Shown here piece after piece: positions 1 through 11,779 of a stretch of 32,500 nt of DNA. Source of the DNA: Chrysomallon squamiferum (taxonomy: Eukaryota > Mollusca > Gastropoda > Neomphalida > Peltospiridae). Position 1 is the first letter of the stretch; each line of letters begins with the position of its first letter. Where the stretch lies: NCBI GenBank assembly GCA_012295275.1, contig CM022675.1, positions 1,295,581-1,328,080 on the forward strand. Reading direction: 5' to 3'. Below the pieces are notes generated by a model. That model had not been told where the DNA came from. It made no database searches and saw only the letters and a list, made by a program, of their open reading frames with translations. The position numbers and the translations under genes were made by a program.

Positions 1-373
1 AATTTTTGTCTTCAAAAATGTTAATGGTAATGATAGTAATAAGAAAAATAATAAGAAAAAAAAACTGTGTTACTGGTATTATTATCATTATCATTATCAT
101 GCGTTGATTGTGTGTTAGTAATGTTCTGTAAATCTGTGTCTGTGTATACAAATATGTGTTTTGAGCTGGGAACAGGCAACGAAAGTGCAATTATTTGTAA
201 CTTTTATCCAGATGTGGACCAATTTATGAAATCTTTTATTATTAATAAATGATAATGAACATTTAAAAAAAGTGTCTTGTTGTTTTTATATACATATAGA
301 AACACTCACTTACTCATTCTATCTCCTTCAGTCTGTTTCCATCTCTCGCTCTTTATCTCCATCTATCTGCTTT

Positions 374-375
<2 letters not shown>
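1..375. other. AT-rich intergenic sequence
   Basis: No gene seen. The stretch contains short ATT/AAT-rich patches and low-complexity sequence. The short open frame over 67-252 has no recognisable domain and begins in repeat sequence. Confidence 0.6.

Positions 376-428
<53 letters not shown>
376..428. repeat. (TC)n microsatellite
   Basis: A near-perfect run of the dinucleotide TC, about 26 units. It is polypurine/polypyrimidine DNA. Confidence 0.95.
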
Positions 429-433
<5 letters not shown>

Positions 434-535
434 TAGAAATGAATATAGAAAAACAGCAGACGTAAACATGTCAAATAGTGTACAGTTTACTTAGCAATAT
501 TTACAACTAAGATAACACTAATATAATAAAACGTA

Positions 536-567
<32 letters not shown>

Positions 568-932
568 GTAATAAAAAGAAAAGCCAAACTAATTAAAAAC
601 AGCCCTTTTGATTTTGACGGGTATGTAATGTTCTGGATGAAACTTTGTTTGAAAAAGGCACCAAGAAGATAATTACAAAAACAAATGATAAATATACATA
701 AACAACTGAACAAAAAAAAAAGAAAATAATAAATAATAATAAGTAAAGAAAGAAAAACCCTCAGAAGAATATTCCAATTATACTGAAAATAAATTAACAA
801 AACGTGTTACGGAAACAATATTACGTTGCTATGTAATAGATATGACGTCATAAAGGAGATTATAAAATTAATTCATGTATCATTTTTCTTTTTTTTCTTT
901 TTTCTTTCTTTCTTCTTCTTGTTCTTCATCTT

Positions 933-963
<31 letters not shown>

Positions 964-1727
964 TTATTATTATTTTTTTATTTTTTTTTGGTTGAAATTT
1001 TTGGTTTCTGTATTTTCAGATAGATTTGTTTTATTTATTTATTTATTTGTTTATTATTTCTTCTTCTTGTACTGTATCTGCAGCATTTATTCAAAATGCA
1101 TAAAACGTTACTTCCTTCACATAACTGCTGTACTGTGGTTGACATGGGTCTAGCTTATTCGACGATCAACAACAGAAATGTCTCATCCAGTTTGTTTTGA
1201 ACACAGTCTAGTATTTTAGACTCTGTTTCGTAAAAGAAGTTCTGCGATACACCAGTTGTATCTTCGCTAACTCGATGTTTCACCAGTTCCAGAAAACAAA
1301 ATACTAAGTTTGCTGTCGAGCACTGGATATATTTAATTAACTACATCGTTTTATACATTTACATAATAATATAGGAAAAACCACTGATCATGTTACTCTT
1401 TTTTTGCATTTATATCAGTATGGTGTTCTTTTATTTGGTACTTACATAAATTCTGATTAAAATAGGAAAACACGAAACGTAATGTCATTATTAATTTTGA
1501 CAAAACAATGGTCTCATACCAGACTTAATTCTCACGCACATTCTTGATTTAAATAAGCAGAAATGCAATAAAATAACACCTGTTGTCTAAGTCGGCTGCA
1601 CGCGGGAATTCGTTGCCTGGAGACGGCTCAGTGTCGTCTGCTCTGCTTCATGTTTTAATCCCGTCGTCATTGTTCAAATAACGAAGTAGAGAGTTCACAG
1701 ACTGAATTTTCTTCGTAATAACAAAAG

Positions 1728-1728
<1 letters not shown>
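429..1728. other. Intergenic with (AAT)n and (CTT)n tracts
   Basis: No gene seen. It holds an AAT run at about 537-563 and a pyrimidine-rich CTT/TTA tract at about 897-985. A perfect CRE palindrome TGACGTCA lies at 843-850. The part from about 1100 to 1700 is more complex sequence with scattered CpGs (notably 1590-1665), but I find no open frame or splice pair there. Confidence 0.6.

Positions 1729-1808
<80 letters not shown>
1729..1808. repeat. (AAT)n microsatellite
   Basis: About 26 uninterrupted AAT/ATA units. Confidence 0.95.
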
Positions 1809-2402
1809 GATAAAAAATAATAAAAATTAAGAAATAATGAAATAAAATAAAATAAAATATTTAGAATGTTTCATCACTCACTGAGATTTTTTTTTATTTT
1901 TTTTTTTTGTCTTTCTCCTTTTTCATTTACCAGCATTAATTACATGCATTATTTCTTTCGTTCTTTCTCTTTCCTTCCTTTCTTTCTTTTTCCTTCTTTC
2001 TTTCTTCTCATCTTCTTCTTATTGTATTTAATATTATCTTAATCATCATTATTGTTGTTGCTGCTGATTCTGCTGCTGTTGTTCTAGTTATGTCGATGCT
2101 GTTGTTTATGTTGTTGTTTATGCTGTTGTTTATGTTGTTATTAGATACTGTTACAATTGTTATAACTGTCATTACTATCAGACACACACTGACAACAGAC
2201 AGAGACGGAGACAGAGAGACAGAAAGTAAAAGAAAGACTTTCTTGAATATAATTTCGATATATATTCATATTCTCAGTATATTAAATTTTATAATTTTCT
2301 TTTGTTATTGTTGTTTTTGTTGTTTTATACCTTTGCTCTGTTTATTTGTATATTTGTTTGTTTATTTATTTGTTTATTTAGTTATTATTGTTATTATTGT
2401 TA

Positions 2403-2473
<71 letters not shown>

Positions 2474-2520
2474 TTCTATTTGGCTAGGAATAAGCCATTA
2501 CAGATATAAGTTTTACAGCC

Positions 2521-2566
<46 letters not shown>

Positions 2567-2640
2567 TAAAAAAAAAAAAAAAATAATAAAATAATATAAA
2601 ATAAAATAAATAAACGATATTACAAAATGTTTAATTTTAG
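1809..2640. repeat. Block of TTTC, GTT, TTTA, ATT and AAT repeats
   Basis: Simple repeats succeed one another: TTCT-rich (about 1900-2030), TTG/CTG-like (about 2050-2140), TTTG/TTTA (about 2340-2385), a long ATT run (about 2388-2472), then AAT (2521-2560). The ATT run and the AAT run about 50 bp later are reverse complements and could pair. The open frames over 2090-2509 are translations of these repeats. Confidence 0.85.
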
Positions 2641-2987
2641 AGTACTTGAGTATCTGTTAAAATGTATTAAGATGTTGGATGTATTTCACAAACAATGGTG
2701 TTAACCAAAAATCTAAATACAGTTCGCGCTTATCCTTTTAGCAGACTATTATCGTTTACCTTTCCACGAAAAAACAAACAAAACAAATCACGATAGATAA
2801 AACATAAACGGCCATTGTTAGACTAAATTTAATCATTCCTTCAATGCGTTCTTCTAGTTTCTCATTAAACGAAATTACATCATTATAGACAACACAAATA
2901 TTGGACGCAGTTTCGGGACCAATTTTGGCGAAAGAGCATAAAGAGTCAGCAGAGAGACGTGTTTATTGTAGAATGTGTTTATAAATA

Positions 2988-3023
<36 letters not shown>

Positions 3024-3786
3024 ATAATAATAATAACATTAAAGTAAATAATAACAGCAATAATGCGATATATAATTTTACTTAATTTAAATAATAATAA
3101 CAGTAACAACAACAACAGTAATATTAATAATATTAAATATAAGAAGAAGAAGAATTTAAATATTATTATATTTATATTAAATAAAGGTAATGGTTTAGAA
3201 TTAATTCCACACAAAAATCGATATAAGTTCATCGATTAATCAAAACAGAACAAACACTTTTATGATGTGAAATTGATACTAATTACCGTTCACTGTGTTG
3301 GGTAATATCTCCGTGGATTTGTCCGTTGAATATTCATATTTCTGCAGTGAAAGTAAAGTCGTGTTCGAGCGTCCTACTCAAGTATGGATTCATGTTCGTG
3401 AATATTACAGTCTCGGTGTGAACTGTATTTTCATCTACTGCACGAAAGATAAGAAAGAAAAAAAAATCTAACAGAAATTGAGTTTGGTTTTATATCGTCA
3501 TCTTCTCATAACAAGGTCTGTATATTTTAATTCTACGATTTGTTTTAACTGATAGCTGTTCGTGTGTATTGTAAATTAACTGGATACAAGTATGTATATG
3601 GCTATGCATGTACATGTACTTTTACGTGTATGTATGGTCACTTGATATTGAACAAACCGATACACAGAGAAACAGAAGAAAATAAAAACAATTAAAAAAA
3701 ACAAAACAAGACGGATTAGACAAAAGGACAGACAGAGATAGATGTTTGTTTACATCTATTCATGCCTTCTTTTTCATTTTTTATTA

Positions 3787-3788
<2 letters not shown>
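2641..3788. other. Intergenic, mostly unique, with a (CTA)n patch
   Basis: A CTA trinucleotide run lies at about 2990-3022 and AAT-rich DNA around 3023-3180. The rest, notably 3240-3720, is unique sequence in which I see no gene, RNA gene or splice pair. Confidence 0.6.

Positions 3789-3841
<53 letters not shown>
3789..3841. repeat. (ATT)n microsatellite
   Basis: About 17 units of ATT. Confidence 0.95.
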
Positions 3842-4335
3842 TTACGTAAATCAAAGAAACAAATTAAATGAACAAATAACTGTAAATAGACTGACGTATA
3901 CACTGTTTGTTTGCATGCGAATTTTCCAATCACCTGATGAAAACAAATAACACACCTGTATATAGGTGTTACAGGTATTATTAATTTCACGGTTCAGTAC
4001 GTCACAGGTGGACAGGTGGTGTATGCTTGTTTTCATTCAAACAGAAAACTAATCGAAAAACGTTTACATAACAGATACAGAATATCCTCTAGAACTAAAT
4101 GAATATATAAGAGTAGAAATCTTCAGTATAAAATATGTCTGAGATTGGGTGCGTCATACAGGTAAGAATTTACGTAAAATATGTATTTTCAGTTGTGGCA
4201 TAGGTTATGAAAGCATAAATAAAGTAATGTAAATATAATTTATAAAACAAACATCAGCATGTCGAATTTTTTGTAATCCAGTTTGTGTAAATGTTGTCAA
4301 TGTTTCTAGCATGAACACGTTGAGAGCGGACGACA
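3842..4335. other. Unique intergenic sequence, no gene seen
   Basis: AT-rich unique DNA with one TGACGT-type site (ACGTCA at 3999-4004). No coding signal. Confidence 0.55.
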
Positions 4336-4363
4336 GCGACAACATTAACAACAACGACGACGA

Positions 4364-4394
<31 letters not shown>

Positions 4395-4449
4395 AACAAC
4401 AACAATAACAATAATAATAATAATAATAATAAGAAGAAGAAGAAGAAGA

Positions 4450-4510
<61 letters not shown>

Positions 4511-4545
4511 ATAGTAGTAGTAGTAATAGTAGTAGTAACAACAAC
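4336..4545. repeat. Compound trinucleotide array GAC/AAC/AAT/AAG/TAG
   Basis: Consecutive blocks of trinucleotides hold one fixed register: GAC and AAC with a few AGC, then AAT, then AAG, then about 20 TAG units with AAT interruptions. Each block differs from its neighbour by one base substitution. Minus-strand open frames here (poly-Leu, poly-Thr and the like) are repeat translations. Confidence 0.9.
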
Positions 4546-5171
4546 AGTAAAAAAAAGTAATTGTTCTTGTTGGTGTTGATGCATTTATACATTTTATTTA
4601 TTTATTTTTTATATTTTTGTTTTTAGGAATTTGCATTTTAATTACATAGCACATCTATACATGTTGTGTCAGATATATTAACACACACGCACACGCACAT
4701 CATACATGTTGTGTCTGTTTTCAAATTTACGTATTTCGTTTTATTTATTTAATTAAAAAAAATATATATATATATATATTATTTATTTATTTATTTATTT
4801 ACTTTTTTCTTTTCCGTTTGTTTTTATTTTTCAGTAAAACCAAAAGAAGAAAATCTAATAAGATGAAAAAAACAAAACATAGGTTGTTATCACATCATTA
4901 CTATCTTTGTAACTAATGGATGACAGGTGTTCGTGAAAATGGCAGTAAGTTCGATTATTATTGTGATTATTACTACCACTGCTACTGTGCTCGGTAATTA
5001 CTTAGCAATCACTGACAGCTGTTTGAGAATATTTTATTATGACAAGTATTTGTAGAATTCTTTATGTTTACGCAGTACAATGTAGTCACTTGACCAATTA
5101 TTAAAAACCAAGACAACAAAACAACAACAACAACAACAACAAGAGAAATCACGATTCCGAGGAAACACAAA
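4546..5171 (+). other. Upstream flank of the GPCR gene
   Basis: The stretch includes CA-rich, TA and TTTA repeats at about 4680-4800, then unique DNA. An inverted-CCAAT-like site (CCAAT at 5094-5098) and an (ACA)n tract at about 5117-5141 precede the GPCR start codon. No upstream coding exon is recognisable. Promoter position is not determined. Confidence 0.5.
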
Positions 5172-6143
5172 ATGAACGTCACCGCCAGTGATTCGTTAAA
5201 CGAGACAGCTTTGACAAGGGGAATAACTGAGATTGCTGTTATCGGAGTTACTGAAATGGTGATCTGTCTTCTGGCGTTGCTCGGAAACGCGGCCGTGATA
5301 TTCGCCATCTTGAGATGCTCGAAACTGCGCCAGGAACCGTCCAACTTGTTTCTGCTCAACTTGGCCGTCACGGATCTGCTCACGGCGCTGCTGGTCATGG
5401 TCAGCAGTTTCGCTGCCGTCGTGCACGATGGCTGGCCGTTTGGTCAGGGCTGGTGCGACATCGTCTGCGTCGTTAATTATCTCTTCATCATCGTGTCGAT
5501 GTTGACGCTGTGTATGATCAGCATCGACCGTTACCAAGCAGTGACCTACCCGCTCCGCTACACGGAACACGTCACGGAAAAAAAGGTTCTGCTTGCGATC
5601 GCGTTCACGTGGCTCCAGGGTCTCGCTATTTCGGTAGTTCCCGCCTTTTTCCGCTGGATCCAGTACGACTACTGGGAGATGATATGCGCCATCGAGTGGT
5701 ACGAGAACCAACAAGAGGCTGTGTATTACGTCATATTTGCCTTCGTGTCGTGTTTTTTCGCGCCGGGGGTAATTCTGTTGATTTCATACAGCCGTATTCT
5801 AAAAGTGGCTTGTCGAAAGAAACAGATCAACACGGATGCTAAAATACGATCATCGGAAAGATACAGTGCGAGCATCCGAGCGATAAACAGTCTAATTGTT
5901 GTCGTCATCATGTATGTCCTCTGCATGACGCCATTCAGCGTCACAAAACTCTATAACGTCATGGTCGACAAGAACAACATGTTGCCTAGATACACTTACG
6001 TCATAGCGAGCCTAGCCGCCTTTTTGTCCTCAGCAATCAACCCACTGATTTATGGGATTCTACGCAAAGATTTCCAAGACGCATTTGGGATTCCCCAGTT
6101 ACGGAGGAAACAATCACGAATGACATTCAATAGCCATTTTTGA
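5172..6143 (+). CDS. Rhodopsin-class (class A) orphan G-protein-coupled receptor, intronless
   Basis: A plasma-membrane seven-helix receptor of 323 aa. The N-terminus has two N-glycosylation sequons (N2-V-T, N10-E-T). Family landmarks are clear: N39 (1.50), D68 (2.50) in NLAVTDLL, C95 (3.25) and C172 for the extracellular disulfide, DRY at 119-121, W147 (4.50), P198 (5.50) and Y206 (5.58), P254 (6.50), and NPLIY at 290-294 followed by a helix-8 motif RKDFQDAF. The third intracellular loop and tail are short. By eye it is closest to amine-receptor/GPR161-like orphans (SMLTL..ISIDRY in TM3). It has N102 where amine receptors carry the ligand-binding Asp 3.32, and M252 in place of the toggle Trp 6.48. 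The start is the first ATG after an in-frame stop at 5091-5093. The ORF is intact and clearly GC-richer than its flanks. Ligand unknown. Confidence 0.93.
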   Translation: MNVTASDSLNETALTRGITEIAVIGVTEMVICLLALLGNAAVIFAILRCSKLRQEPSNLFLLNLAVTDLLTALLVMVSSFAAVVHDGWPFGQGWCDIVCVVNYLFIIVSMLTLCMISIDRYQAVTYPLRYTEHVTEKKVLLAIAFTWLQGLAISVVPAFFRWIQYDYWEMICAIEWYENQQEAVYYVIFAFVSCFFAPGVILLISYSRILKVACRKKQINTDAKIRSSERYSASIRAINSLIVVVIMYVLCMTPFSVTKLYNVMVDKNNMLPRYTYVIASLAAFLSSAINPLIYGILRKDFQDAFGIPQLRRKQSRMTFNSHF

Positions 6144-6823
<680 letters not shown>

Positions 6824-6959
6824 TCTGATATTCTTTCTTTCTGCTTTAAAACTTTTGGTTTTCTTTTGGAAATTCAATTCACTGATGGAAAAGTTTAATT
6901 AGATCCAACTAAATACTCAGTTACAAAACTGAAAGGTGTCGGCTGTCTTGTTTGTTTTA

Positions 6960-7123
6960 CAAATTGGATTTTCTATGCTATTAACAAGAGTCACTTCTAT
7001 CGCTAAATGACGTAACTGTTGACACCTGTCAATCAAATGTCGTCCGTTAAAAGGTAGGCGTGATTTACGTCCGTTACAAACACTTTCTGAGAAACACTCC
7101 GCAGGCGTCTGTTGTGATTTACC
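6960..7123 (+). promoter_or_regulatory. Candidate promoter of the 7124 gene: CRE-like site and PBX-MEIS/TGIF palindrome
   Basis: This 160-bp unique segment directly upstream of the start codon holds TGACGTAA (7008-7015) and the palindrome TTGACA-CC-TGTCAA (7019-7032). The palindrome contains the TGIF/MEIS dimer core and overlaps CTGTCAATCA (7026-7035), the reverse complement of the PBX-MEIS decamer. No clear TATA box is visible. The transcription start is not determined. Confidence 0.4.
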
Positions 7124-7364
7124 ATGACCTTTGAACTCGTTCATTTGACCAGTACTCCGAAACCTCGACAAAGCAGACGGCAGTTTTTCGGCAGGAAAAT
7201 GATGGGAGACATGAGCTTGGTTCACAAATGCGAATCTTTAATGGACGTCCTTCAACCGGATGCTGTTTCTCTGGATGTGACGTCACTACTCGGGGATACT
7301 TCTAACTTACTAACGGTAAGAGATGTTTCGTATTTATTTATTTATTTATTTATTATTATTATTA

Positions 7365-7404
<40 letters not shown>

Positions 7405-8074
7405 TAATCTCCTTCTTCGTTTTCATCATCATTATTATCATCATCACTGTGTTACGAAATTTGTATTATTGTTCTATGCACACCTATCAGGTAGAACGCT
7501 CATTAGATTCAATCTAATGTCAGTTTATTTAATTTTCTTCGAGTACAGTTTCATGCAGAATTCACTACGCTGATGTCATGACTGACACACGCACACACAC
7601 ACACACACACGAACACACACGCACACACATTCACACATACACACATCACATTCAATATATAACATAAATTAAATATGTTATTAATTTCACTACTTCTGCT
7701 ATTGTTACAGTTACTTTAACTTCTACCACCACCACCACAACTACTACTACTACTGCTATCACTACTACTACCTCTACTACTACTGATACTACTACCACTA
7801 CTACTACTACTACAACTACTTCCACTACTGCTACCACTATCACTACTACTTGACACCATTATGTATATTATTATATTATTTATATAGACGCACACACATA
7901 TATTTATGTATGTATGTTTGTGTTCGTATGTGTATATATGTATGCGTATATATTTACATGGATATATATTTGATTACTTCTGTATATTAAAGTTCTGTAG
8001 TATTATTACTATGTATAGATTGATTAATTCACCACATCTATAGTTTTGAAATCAGTCGTTATTACAAACATATT

Positions 8075-8130
<56 letters not shown>

Positions 8131-8162
8131 GTATTTTAAAGATTTTAAAGATATAGAAATAG

Positions 8163-8216
<54 letters not shown>

Positions 8217-8748
8217 TAATTAATTAATTTATTTATTTATTTTGCTTTCTCAGGACCTTGTTAGCGATAATAAAAAGACGACATCAGAAACGTTGTCAAG
8301 AAACCAATGCACGAACATAAACCTAACGAGCGAACTACGACAGCAGGTGAACAACAAACTTCAGTTCGAGCTCAGTGAGGAGTGTTCGAGAAAAGACGAA
8401 ATTTTGACGAAAGTCGGAAATTACCTGAGCAAAAACAAAACGGTCCTGACGAAGCGGAAATCACACAAACGTCTGGTTAAACGTTTCAGCATCAAGAACC
8501 TCATTCAGATGACGAAACCTGTGAAAGAAAGCCACGCACGTCTCGGGAAAGAGAAGACTGCGGGATCGCATCGCGACTTCCACAACATCGCGACCAAAAG
8601 ACCAGTGAGCGGTTTCAAATTAATGAGTGGATTATCGATCTTTGATATGACGTCATACATCAAAGATGGGAAACAAGTGTACGTGGTGCTGAATACGGAG
8701 TGGAGAAAAAAAAAAAAAATAATAAATAAAAAAAAAAGACAGATATAA
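7124..8748 (+). CDS. Two-exon gene for an unrecognised basic protein (228 aa)
   Basis: Exon 1 is 7124-7315 (64 codons) and exon 2 is 8254-8748 (164 codons plus stop). They join in phase 0 through a donor ACG|GTAAGA and an acceptor ending TTTCTCAG. The start ATG sits in a good context (ACCATGA), and an in-frame TGA lies just upstream at 7115-7117, so the N-terminus is probably complete. No signal peptide or membrane segment is visible. The protein is Lys/Arg-rich, with a basic cluster KRKSHKRLVKRF that could act as a nuclear localisation signal. Its C-terminal part, with GFKLMSGLSIFDMTSYIKDG followed by VYVVLNTEWR, looks like a small folded module. I do not recognise the family. The last 15 or so residues are encoded by an A homopolymer (8706-8719) and AT-rich repeat, so the true C-terminus could have shifted. 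The coding exons are richer in GC and CpG than the surroundings. Confidence 0.72.
7316..8253 (+). other. Intron of the 7124 gene, filled with microsatellites
   Basis: A 938-bp GT-AG intron. It carries TTTA/ATT (about 7331-7404), CA (about 7586-7645), a CTA/CCA trinucleotide patch (about 7724-7850), TA (about 8082-8118) and ATT (about 8164-8212) runs. Confidence 0.7.
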
Positions 8749-8965
8749 ATAAATAAATAAAGAAATCAAATCAGAAAAGAAAAGAAAGGACGGAAGAGAA
8801 AGGGGAAAACAAAAGGATGCAAAGAAAAAAGAAGTAGTGGTGACAAAGCACACACAACATGAATGAAAGGAAACAGTCGCTATAGACAGAACAACAGAAG
8901 CGTGCTATTTCACTATTACATTTTGTAAAATTAACAAAAGACTTTTTCGAGCGTGTAATTATTGT

Positions 8966-8971
8966 AATAAA
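8966..8971 (+). promoter_or_regulatory. Candidate polyadenylation signal AATAAA
   Basis: AATAAA lies about 220 bp after the stop codon of the 7124 gene. It is the nearest downstream signal in unique, non-homopolymer sequence, although AAATAAATAA tracts at 8747-8761 also contain the hexamer. Confidence 0.35.
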
Positions 8972-10080
8972 CGGTTTTTGAAGATCTAAGTATTAATCTG
9001 AACACTGCGTTCATTTCAACGCATGGTTGTAACAGTATGCTTCATTCATTCTTTCATGATAACAATAAACTTTATTTTGTATCTGTTTTCTTTCATTTCA
9101 TCTTTTCTTAACAGTACCAGGCCCGTTCATTCTGCCAGCTGTTTAAGTTCTGTCAGAATCGGTAGAAACATACGTTATATACGTTTTGAGTGGGGAAAAT
9201 TTTTAATTCAAAAACACCCATTTATAGGGTATATGTGTGTGTGTGTGTGTGTGCGCGCGTTTTGAAAGACAGATAAACAGACAGATTGATAGATAAATAT
9301 AATAATAAAATTAAATAACTAAAATGTCTAATAATATTTCCATCAAAACAAGTTTGTAATGTTGGAGATATAATTTCGTAGCTAAAAAAAATAAAAATAA
9401 TAATAATAAAAATAAAAGCCTAAAAACACAGACAATGCTAATTTTAAAACCTTCAGTAAATGAAACCTATAAGCATAAGAAAACTTTAAAACAAAGAAAA
9501 CACAAACCTTTAATGTATTTTTGTCTTTAAGTAAACATCATTCATATAATTAAAAAAAAGAATGAAATAACAGAGGCCTCCATTTCATAAAGAAGTCACG
9601 TGATTTTTTAAATCTGTCGAAGGTAAAATGAATATTACGCGGAAAATGACAAAAATTATTGTTATCGATCAACAAAAGAAGACTTTTGTTATTTGCATTC
9701 TGCAAACACACAGGGCAACATCTACAACAGCGTCCATTAAACAAGTCACGTGATACATTAGCACAGAACTATTAATATTTAAAGTTGACGAAGCGTTAAA
9801 CAAGTATTTGTAATTCAGTCTAATTGTACTCGATATTTAAAGCTTTGAAATTAAATGTCTGTAAGATGTTTAAAAATCATAAAACAATAGCTGATACACC
9901 AGAGAACAACCTCGAATGTCACAAATGTGTCAACATAACCTCAAAAAGCTAATTGGATTTTAATGAAAAACAAACAACTCTGTTGACAAAAATACGAGTC
10001 GGGACTACATTTGAACCATGGGTAATAAAACACGTTTAAAACGTATTCTTCATTTTCATCTCTATACTTCTTTCCTTGAC
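8972..10080. other. Unique AT-rich intergenic sequence
   Basis: No gene seen. A TG run lies at about 9234-9252. Two copies of the E-box palindrome GTCACGTGAT lie at 9595-9604 and 9745-9754, exactly 150 bp apart. Confidence 0.6.
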
Positions 10081-10084
10081 GTTG

Positions 10085-10156
<72 letters not shown>

Positions 10157-10332
10157 CATTCTGGTGATTCAACATAGTTCATATCCGCACATATCACTCG
10201 TTCAACAACACTAGATAACACAGAACAAATAAAACAGTTAAATTTAGCACGCTAACTAAGGGAGATAACTACTGTCATCTAGCTCGGTCTGAGAAAAGAT
10301 AGTTGTTTCGTTTCACTATGCAGAAAAGATTT

Positions 10333-10372
<40 letters not shown>

Positions 10373-10380
10373 TTATTATT
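10081..10380. repeat. (ATT)n(GTT)n and (TTTA)n microsatellites
   Basis: ATT units switch to GTT units within about 10081-10155. A TTTA run of about 12 units covers about 10329-10376. Unique sequence lies between. Confidence 0.9.
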
Positions 10381-10683
10381 CATTTTATGACGTGTATATA
10401 TATATAAATATAAAATAAAATCTTCAACGAAAGAAAATGTATCGCAATGTTTGAATTTTTAACTGAACATAATTATGGTATATACAGATTCATCAAACAT
10501 CTGACTCTAATCAAAGCATATATTAGATGTAGTTTGTTTTCGTAAATATCTTTTTCACTTTTTATCTTTTTTTTTTTTTTTTTTTTTTTACCAGTTTAAA
10601 TGGGAAAGAAAAAATGGTGGAGTTATGGGACAAAAAGTAAGTTTGATCTTTCACGTTTATTCAGTGTCACGTGTTAACCGTGT
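10381..10683. other. Unique AT-rich sequence with a poly-T run
   Basis: No gene. A T run of about 20 bases lies at about 10569-10590. Confidence 0.55.
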
Positions 10684-10781
10684 TAGTGGGTTAGTTAGTT
10701 AGTTATAGTTAGTTATAGTTAGTTATAGTTTGTTCTAGTTTGTTATAGTTAGTTATAGTTTTTTATAGTTTGTTATGTCAT
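10684..10781. repeat. Short decamer minisatellite (AGTTATAGTT)n
   Basis: Tandem AGTTATAGTT-like units, with TTAG units at the left end and diverged copies toward the right. Confidence 0.75.
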
Positions 10782-10853
10782 CCACTTATTTACATCTAGT
10801 CCCGAAATACGGTATCAATTTATTTGTAGTATACATACATATTTTTTAAATTT

Positions 10854-11077
<224 letters not shown>

Positions 11078-11779
11078 GCCGTGCTTGCAATCAACTTTAC
11101 TTTCAAAGAGAGAAAGAGAGAATGAATGCGAGTGAATGACAATAAGACAGAAAGACATGTGTACGCAGAGACAACTTGAAACAGAGAAGAGATGACATAA
11201 AAGAGACTGCGCCATGGTGTTCTGTACTGGAATGTCCAACAACCGTGGCAGTCAGTGAGATGTGTAACGCTATCTGACGAGTTCAATTTAAACTTGACAG
11301 CTTCTTTCAAACTGACACAATGAAGGTGGCTTTAAATCGGATATTCAGACTCGAAATTTGATATATCTGAGGCCCCATATTTTTGTAAGCGTTGTTTGTT
11401 TGGGGCTTTTGGGGTTTTATGTTTATATATTTTTTTTTGGGGGGGTGGTTTTTTTTCTTTGAGTCACCTTTTTTCCGTTTATTTATTTACATTTTTTTTT
11501 CTCCTTGTCTTCAATTTTTTCAACTTTTTTCGCTATTTATTTATTTATTTATTTATTTTCACTGGAGAATGTCTCAGAAATAAACACGGGGAAAAAAGTG
11601 AAAAACGGGTTTAAAACAAAACATTTGAGACAAACTGAAACCAGTCTACGTTTATGTTGCTAAGTGCATATTACAGTTATTTCGTTTTGTATCTTTCTCG
11701 TTATTTTCTAACAGAATCTGGAATAGTGCGTGAACTTGCGATTTGTGAACATAATGTTTCAAACTATTGTACGGAGGAA
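11078..11779. other. Intergenic sequence, T-rich in part
   Basis: No gene recognised. The region 11380-11560 is T/TTTA-rich, and its open frames are low-complexity Phe/Tyr/Leu strings. Confidence 0.55.

Noticed and set aside
1605-1630. RFX X-box-like GTTGCC-TGG-AGAC
   Set aside because: Only one half-site fits the consensus, the second half is poor, and no gene start is visible nearby.
5196-5944. Frames on the opposite strand and in other frames within the GPCR
   Set aside because: Shadows of the intact receptor frame. They have no domain content, while the receptor frame has all family motifs.
6917-7225. 102-codon minus-strand frame over the candidate promoter
   Set aside because: No recognisable domain, and it overlaps the well-supported first exon on the + strand. 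It may be a chance frame in unique DNA.
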